This document shows, piece after piece, positions 58,994-64,000 of a DNA stretch of 64,000 bases. A program made the translations under genes and the position numbers. How positions within the stretch are numbered: the first letter of the stretch is position 1; the number at the start of each line of letters is the position of its first letter. Under the pieces are notes generated by a model. The model had not been told where the DNA came from and made no database searches. It saw only the letters and a list, made by a program, of their open reading frames with translations. The stretch covers positions 1 through 64,000 of the forward strand of contig DHKY01000003.1 in NCBI GenBank assembly GCA_002404995.1, read 5' to 3'. The DNA is from Caryophanales bacterium UBA4682. GTDB lineage: Bacteria > Bacillota_I > Bacilli_A > RFN20 > CAG-288.

Positions 58994-60454
58994 TTACTTT
59001 ACCTCCTTGACGACAAGGTCTTTCCTGCCAGTCAGTGCCTCGATGTCGCTTGCCAAAGCAAGGACTTCTCCGTCTTCGAAAATACGTCCGGTGATGTTCC
59101 TTCCAATCGGCCTTCCATCCTCTTTCCTGAACGGAAGAGTCAGGGAAGGATATCCGCCGAAGTTTCCAATAGTCAGAATGTTATCCAGGAAATCCGGATG
59201 GGTAGACCAAGCGGTAGAAAGCTCATCGATATGCTTAGGAATTGAATAGGCAGCCGGAGTGACGAAATAATCAAAGGAATCAAAGAATCGATTCCTTTCG
59301 TTGACAATCAGGCGGCGTGCTTTCTGAGCACGGGCAAACCTTTCGTCCTGGTTTGCACTAAGCAAAGAGAAGGAGCCAATGACAAAACGGCGTTTGATCA
59401 AATCCGAGAAGCCTTTGGTCCGGGCTTTTGTCCTGTACTCTTCCCAGGTCTTAGGATCGCCGTCGGCTTTCGGCCCGAAGCGGATACCATCGAGGTTGGC
59501 ATCATTCGAACCAGCCTCTGCGCAGGAAATGATCCTATAAGTCGGATACAGGGCATCGAGAAGGTCGGCAGGATAATCATATCCTTCGACTTCGTAGCCC
59601 TGCTTCTTCCTTTTTTCCAGAAGATCAAGATAGTTTTTCTTAATCAAAGGATCGCTGATGCTGTCCCTGATGCCCTTGAAATATCCGATTCGCTTAAGGG
59701 ATTTATGTTCTTTGACAAAAAGAGGGTAATTGTCTTTCTTCCGATAAGAGGATGACCTGTCTTTATTGTCATGGCCGGCAAGAGCCGAAAGAATGTAAGC
59801 AGAATCCAAAACATTACGGGTAAAGAAGCCAACAGTATCCAGCGAAGGTGCAAACGGGAAAAGTCCAAAACGGGAAATCCGGCCCCAAGTCGGCTTAAAA
59901 CCGACAAGTCCGGCGTGGCTCGCCGGTTTACGGACCGAGTCACCAGTATCAGAACCAAGAGCCCTTGGAGCAATTCCTTCGGCTAAGGCAGCTGCCGATC
60001 CACAGGAAGAACCTCCGATAATACGGGTAGTATCATACGGATTGAGCGTATTTCCTTTTCGGCCAGTCGTTCCAGTTCCACCCATCGCAAGTTCATCCAT
60101 CGTAGTATGGGCGACCTGAATCCTGCCCTTGTTATGAAGCTTAGAGACGACAGTAGCATCAAAAAGAGGGACATATCCATCGAGGATGTGGCTGGAAGCA
60201 GATGTCTCAACACCCTTAGTAGAATAATTATCCTTTGCAAGATACGGAATGCCCTTGAGGATTTCATCCTCTCCGATCTCCGTTATCTTCTTGGCTTCTT
60301 CTCTTGCCTTATCGAAATTCGTTGCTTCAAAAGCATTGCATTTGTCTTCTTGAACGCCCTTGATGCAGTCTTCGACAAGTTCAAGCGGAGTCACTTTCTT
60401 CTCGACAAGGAGCTCATGGAGCTCACTGATGCTCTTATTCCTCAACTTTGTCAT
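58994..60454 (-). CDS. gatA: Asp-tRNA(Asn)/Glu-tRNA(Gln) amidotransferase subunit A
   Basis: 486 aa, normal. Glutaminase subunit of the amidase-signature family. The Ser-cisSer-Lys triad is conserved with family spacing: Lys74 (LAKDNY), Ser149 (GGSSCGS) and Ser173 (GSDTGDSVRKPA). Two adjacent glycines differ: the usual GGSSGGS reads GGSSCGS, and GSDTGGSIR reads GSDTGDSVR. Starts 20 bp before the gatC stop and abuts gatB. Confidence 0.97.
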   Translation of the reverse strand: MTKLRNKSISELHELLVEKKVTPLELVEDCIKGVQEDKCNAFEATNFDKAREEAKKITEIGEDEILKGIPYLAKDNYSTKGVETSASSHILDGYVPLFDATVVSKLHNKGRIQVAHTTMDELAMGGTGTTGRKGNTLNPYDTTRIIGGSSCGSAAALAEGIAPRALGSDTGDSVRKPASHAGLVGFKPTWGRISRFGLFPFAPSLDTVGFFTRNVLDSAYILSALAGHDNKDRSSSYRKKDNYPLFVKEHKSLKRIGYFKGIRDSISDPLIKKNYLDLLEKRKKQGYEVEGYDYPADLLDALYPTYRIISCAEAGSNDANLDGIRFGPKADGDPKTWEEYRTKARTKGFSDLIKRRFVIGSFSLLSANQDERFARAQKARRLIVNERNRFFDSFDYFVTPAAYSIPKHIDELSTAWSTHPDFLDNILTIGNFGGYPSLTLPFRKEDGRPIGRNITGRIFEDGEVLALASDIEALTGRKDLVVKEVK

Positions 60455-60755
60455 TGCTGTTACCTACAACTTTCGGAAGCTTGATCTGCGTTCCAAGCTT
60501 GGTATTGCTGTTCTTCAATTCGACTTCTGCCTTGATAGGCTTAGAAGGTTTGTCTTCCCGCCTGATTTTCTGGTGTTCCGAATAAGGGAAAGTCCTTGGC
60601 TCGGCATCATCGACGCCTTTGATTCCCTTAAGAAAGTCAATCTGGGCAAGAATCGTATCGAATTCGGAATAAATCACATCGTCCTGCCCTTCAGAGAGCT
60701 CGAACATGAGGTTCTTTGCGCATTCGTTGATTACGTCTTTTGTAACTTTGATCAT
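60435..60755 (-). CDS. gatC: Amidotransferase subunit C
   Basis: 106 aa, normal. Small stabilising subunit that wraps GatA and GatB. KVTKDVINECAKNLMFELSEGQ at the N terminus and FDTILAQIDFLKGIKGVDDAEP are recognisable; the C-terminal part is divergent. SD AAGGAG 8 nt before ATG 60755. Confidence 0.9.
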   Translation of the reverse strand: MIKVTKDVINECAKNLMFELSEGQDDVIYSEFDTILAQIDFLKGIKGVDDAEPRTFPYSEHQKIRREDKPSKPIKAEVELKNSNTKLGTQIKLPKVVGNSNDKVEE

Positions 60756-60803
60756 CTCTACGCTCCTTATTCTTATTATTAATATAAAATACTACAGCTT
60801 GTA

Positions 60804-60809
60804 ATTATA
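60804..60809 (-). promoter_or_regulatory. Possible promoter before gatC
   Basis: TATAAT on the minus strand lies in the 86-bp gap between ligA and gatC, about 50 bp before the ATG; the -35 region (TGTTTT) is poor. May add internal transcription of gat-tetR-que genes. Confidence 0.35.
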
Positions 60810-60841
60810 CTCTAGTCTAATAGAAAAAACAGGGGAAAATT

Positions 60842-62860
60842 CTATTGCTGTTCTTTTTCAGCTTCTTCTAAGAGAGGAAGGATTTCCTTCTCTGTATAAA
60901 TTCGAATGCCGAGGGATTTTGCTTTTTCGTATTTTGTTCCTGGATCTTCCCCGACAAGGACAAAGTCCGTTGCTTTGGAAACAGAACCGGAACTCTTTCC
61001 GCCAAGGACCTCGATACGTTTTGTCCTCTCGTTCCGGCTGACAGAGAGTGCACCGGTCAAGACAAATTTCTTGCCCTTGAAATAATTCTCCTTGGCTTCG
61101 ACAATCGGATGCAGGATGGAAAAATTAACTCCGAATCCACGGAGTTCTTCGATAATCTTTCTGTTTTCCTCATTGGCAAAGTAGCCAAGAATCTTATCCG
61201 CAGTGATTTCGCCGACATCCCTGAGAGCCGAAAGCTCTTCTTTCTTTGCATTCCTAAGGTTATCAAGGCTTCCGAAGTGATTGGCAAGGACAATTGCAGT
61301 CTTCTTTCCGACAAGAGGTATCGCAAGACCGCATAAAAGCCTGTACAAATCATTCTTCTTTGACTTTTCGATATTATCAAAAAGGCTCTTGCAGGTCTTC
61401 TCGCCGATGCCATCCCTCCTCCTTAAGTCCTCTTTATGATCCTTAAGACGGTAGAAATCCGGGATTTCACGGACAAGTCCTTCATTGAACAAAGACTCTA
61501 CCAGCTTCTCGCCGATGCCATCAATGTCCATTCCCCTGTCCGAGACAAAGAAAATAAGATTATTGATTTTACGCGAAGGGCAATGGTCGTTGACACAATA
61601 GGTTTGACCTTGGATACGTTCGAGTTTTTCATGGCAATACGGACATTCATCCGGGAAGGAGTAAGGTAAAACATCCTTTCCTCTTCTAGAGAGGATGACT
61701 TTCTCGACTTCGGGTATGACATCACCGGCCTTGTGAAGGGAAACATAGTCTCCGATTCGGATATCCTTGTTTTTGATGTAATCCTCGTTGTTCAGCGTAG
61801 CACGACTAATCAAAGAGCCAGCTACACGGACAGGCTCAAGAACCGCAGTCGGTGCGACACGGCCCGTTCTTCCTACGGAAATCTCAATATCCCTGACTTT
61901 TGTAATCTGCTCTTCCGGCGGAAACTTATAAGCGATTTCCCACTTCGGCGTCTTCCTTGTATAGCCGATAGTATCGTACAAAGTCCTATCATTTACTTTG
62001 ATGACAAGACCATCGATGTCATAGTCGAGTGTCGGACGTTTTTCATGATATTCGTGAACATACTTCCTGACTTCCTCTATACCATGGACGAGCCGTCTTT
62101 CCGGATTGGTGCGAAAGCCAAGAGACTGGATATAATCCAGTGCTTCGGAATGCTTTTTAAAGCCTAGGGAAAGAGCATCCGGAACATAGTACCAGAAGGC
62201 ATTCAGCTTTCGTTTGGCAGTAATTCTCGAATCCAGATTCCGCAAAGATCCTGCCGCTGCATTACGGCAGTTTGCAAACAAAGGAAGACCTTGGATAGCC
62301 CGCTCCTTATTGCAGCTTTCCAAAGAAGCTTTCGGCCTATAGATTTCACCACGTACTTCAAGTTCCCGTTCTTCCTTGACATGCGTAGGAATAGTAGGAA
62401 TCGTCAATGCATTCTGAGTGACATCTTCGCCTACGCTTCCGTCTCCGCGTGTTGAAGCAATCTCAAGATTGCCGTTCTCGTACCTCAACGAGCAGGCAAG
62501 GCCGTCAATTTTGACTTCACACCTGTATTCAATGGTTTTCAGTCCGGTCGCTTTGCGGATAGAGGCATCGAAATCATAGAGTTCGTCCTCATTGAAGACA
62601 TCAGAAATGGAAAGCCTGTACTTCTTATGTGTTACTTTCTTGAATTCTGTCAGCCTTCCTCCGCCTACACGGCTGGTCGGAGACAGCTTATCTTTGAGGT
62701 CCGGACGTTTCTTCTCCAGCCGCTGAAGCTCTTCCCTCAGCTGATCAAATTCAGCATCCGAAACAGAAGACTGATTCAGAACATAATACTCATAATTGTA
62801 CTGGTTCAGGAGGTCCGTCAGTTCCTTGACCCGTTCTTTATCCTTATCAATCGGTTCCAT
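60842..62860 (-). CDS. ligA: NAD+-dependent DNA ligase
   Basis: 672 aa, normal. Adenylation motif CEVKIDG with catalytic Lys117, OB fold, four-Cys zinc finger (CPYCHEKL, CVNDHCPSRK), helix-hairpin-helix region (RRDGIGEKTCKSLF, LPLVGKKTA-type) and C-terminal BRCT domain (FVLTGALSVSRNERTKRIEVLGGK, in parts). The start is fixed at ATG 62860 by AAGGAG 7 nt upstream; longer versions run into pcrA. It overlaps the pcrA end closely (pcrA stop at 62862). Confidence 0.98.
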   Translation of the reverse strand: MEPIDKDKERVKELTDLLNQYNYEYYVLNQSSVSDAEFDQLREELQRLEKKRPDLKDKLSPTSRVGGGRLTEFKKVTHKKYRLSISDVFNEDELYDFDASIRKATGLKTIEYRCEVKIDGLACSLRYENGNLEIASTRGDGSVGEDVTQNALTIPTIPTHVKEERELEVRGEIYRPKASLESCNKERAIQGLPLFANCRNAAAGSLRNLDSRITAKRKLNAFWYYVPDALSLGFKKHSEALDYIQSLGFRTNPERRLVHGIEEVRKYVHEYHEKRPTLDYDIDGLVIKVNDRTLYDTIGYTRKTPKWEIAYKFPPEEQITKVRDIEISVGRTGRVAPTAVLEPVRVAGSLISRATLNNEDYIKNKDIRIGDYVSLHKAGDVIPEVEKVILSRRGKDVLPYSFPDECPYCHEKLERIQGQTYCVNDHCPSRKINNLIFFVSDRGMDIDGIGEKLVESLFNEGLVREIPDFYRLKDHKEDLRRRDGIGEKTCKSLFDNIEKSKKNDLYRLLCGLAIPLVGKKTAIVLANHFGSLDNLRNAKKEELSALRDVGEITADKILGYFANEENRKIIEELRGFGVNFSILHPIVEAKENYFKGKKFVLTGALSVSRNERTKRIEVLGGKSSGSVSKATDFVLVGEDPGTKYEKAKSLGIRIYTEKEILPLLEEAEKEQQ

Positions 62861-62861
62861 A

Positions 62862-64000
62862 TTATTCTCCTTCCTTCCTCTTCCGGAATGCCTTGAATCC
62901 AATCCTTAGTTTCTTGATTCCAAAAGGATCCTTGAACTGGACTTTGATAGACTTTCCTTCGACCTCAACGACCTTCCCGACACCGAAACTTGTATGAACA
63001 ACCCGATCGCCAATCGAATAGCTGTTGTCCGAAGAAGCGGTCTGCATGGAAGTAGACATCCTCTTCTGCTTAAGCATTTCCTGGACCTGCTTCGCTTCAT
63101 TAAAACGAGGACGATTGGCACCGATATAGGCAGAATAGTTGATTTTTTCTGTCTGCTTTTTGCCCTTTAGTGCAGGAATATCGATTTCCTTCAAAAACCT
63201 AGAGAGACGATTATTCTGCTGAGTAACCCTGTTCCTGCCGGTATTACAGGAAAGATAAAGCCGTTTCTGAGCACGGGTCCTGCAGACATAAAGAAGGCGG
63301 CGCTCTTCTTCGATAGCAGAACGAGTTCCGGTCTTGATGGCATGGCTTGTCGGAAATACTCCGTCTTCCAGTCCGAGAATGAAGACATACGGGAACTCAA
63401 GGCCTTTTGAGACATGTCCAGTCCTGAGCCTGACTTTGTCATTATCTTCATTCCTTGTATCCTGATCCGACTGAAGAGCGACATCCCTGAGGAAATCAAT
63501 CAGAGTCGGAGAAACCGGATTCCCTTCATCGTCAAGAAGCTCGCTGTCAAAGTAGTTGCTGATAGCACGGAAGAACTCATTGACGTTATCCCTCTTCCTT
63601 GAAGAAGTCTGTGCCGTCCTGCTCTTTTTCTCAGCATCCGAAAGATCCTGATTGTGAACATAATCAAGGAAACCAGTATGTTCAAAATATACATGGATAG
63701 CATTCAAAAGATTATCAGGTTCTGGTTCCGAAATGTAAACCTGATTGAATTCGTTGAAAGCATCGTAGAATTTCTTTAAAGCAATCTTCGAATTGGCACG
63801 AAGTTTTAATTCTTCTTGGTGGTCTTTGAAAATATCAAACAAAGAGTCCCCGGTTTCCTTCTGAAGCTGATGGGCCATCGCCATAGTCACATCCCCGATG
63901 CCCTTGGTCGGAGCTTTCCTGATTCGTTCGAAGGAAATATCGTCGGGGTTGACCGCAAGGCGGAGATACGAAAGGGCATCCTTGATTTCGGCACGTTCGT
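62862..64000 (-). CDS. pcrA: ATP-dependent DNA helicase PcrA/UvrD (5' end outside the window)
   Basis: The frame stays open to base 64000, so about 379 C-terminal residues are seen. From the right edge ERAEIKDALSYLRLAVNP-DDISF is helicase motif IV region. GHVSKGLEFPYVFILGLEDGVFP is motif V, and EEERRLLYVCRTRAQKRLYLS motif VI with the arginine finger. The last 50 residues, YSIGDRVVHTSFGVGKV and following, are the Tudor-like RNA-polymerase-binding domain of PcrA. Upstream of ligA as in Bacillus (pcrA-ligA). Functions in repair and replication-conflict resolution. Confidence 0.96.
   Translation of the reverse strand, partial: ERAEIKDALSYLRLAVNPDDISFERIRKAPTKGIGDVTMAMAHQLQKETGDSLFDIFKDHQEELKLRANSKIALKKFYDAFNEFNQVYISEPEPDNLLNAIHVYFEHTGFLDYVHNQDLSDAEKKSRTAQTSSRKRDNVNEFFRAISNYFDSELLDDEGNPVSPTLIDFLRDVALQSDQDTRNEDNDKVRLRTGHVSKGLEFPYVFILGLEDGVFPTSHAIKTGTRSAIEEERRLLYVCRTRAQKRLYLSCNTGRNRVTQQNNRLSRFLKEIDIPALKGKKQTEKINYSAYIGANRPRFNEAKQVQEMLKQKRMSTSMQTASSDNSYSIGDRVVHTSFGVGKVVEVEGKSIKVQFKDPFGIKKLRIGFKAFRKRKEGE

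Noticed and set aside
60756..60841. preQ1 or glycine-type riboswitch before gatC/queuosine genes
   Set aside because: The gap is 86 bp, AT-rich and shows no stable pseudoknot-like pairing; no preQ1 leader motif before tgt either, since it overlaps the TetR gene.

Overview
The window reads as chromosomal DNA from a low-to-moderate GC member of the Bacilli with a small genome, of the Erysipelotrichia / RF39 / Acholeplasma-like kind. The basis is gene content and order: cmk-der-HU, a pcrA-ligA-gatCAB block, sufCDSUB, dnaD-nth, zinc-type S14 (rpsN) and a fused S10-spc-alpha ribosomal operon. TGA is used as a stop (e.g. map), so this is the standard bacterial code and not the mollicute UGA-Trp code. 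The lineage is inference; no 16S rRNA gene is present.

Layout. 26-5047 (minus): a cca-like gene, dnaD and nth; then an HU gene; then a small membrane protein, cmk and der. 5163-5238 (plus): tRNA-Thr(CGU), sharing a terminator with the next block. 5290-20466 (minus): 29 consecutive translation genes from rpsJ to rplQ, including secY, adk, map, infA and rpoA, behind one strong promoter and a structured leader. rpmD (L30) is missing from its usual place. 20774-34829: small accessory and metabolic units. They are a methyltransferase-like protein, an MscS channel, an isolated 2,4-diaminopentanoate-dehydrogenase-like gene under a LacI-type operator, a TVP38-like membrane protein, and a three-gene GlpA/GlpB/DUF1667 flavoprotein unit. 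An acyl-adenylate ligase with an acyltransferase-like membrane protein, tRNA-Leu(GAG), a YgjP-type peptidase, a SpoU methyltransferase and a hydrolase follow. 34917-39288 (plus): ileS, lspA and a RluD-type pseudouridine synthase.

39313-41227 (minus) holds three unrecognised exported proteins. Their candidate promoter carries a run of eight G in an over-long 19-bp spacer, a possible phase-variation switch. 41477-47957 is sufCDSUB followed by mnmG, with a SufD about half the usual size. 48041-52269 is a HIT protein and two large lipoproteins, one parvulin/PrsA-like, with a perfect 16-bp palindrome on the -10 box. 52502-54059 (plus) is parA with a divergent parB. 54026-62860 (minus) appears to be one unit: ligA, then gatC-gatA-gatB, a TetR regulator, and tgt-queA-queH for queuosine in tRNA. 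It is led by pcrA, whose 5' end lies beyond the right edge.

Two architectural themes stand out. First, at least five genes have a -10-like hexamer 8-9 nt before the ATG with no Shine-Dalgarno sequence, which predicts leaderless mRNAs next to ordinary SD-led genes. Second, several ribosomal proteins carry similar added tails: acidic MAEE/MATEE-type starts and (E/D)AK ends. No rRNA, CRISPR array, insertion sequence or prophage was seen.
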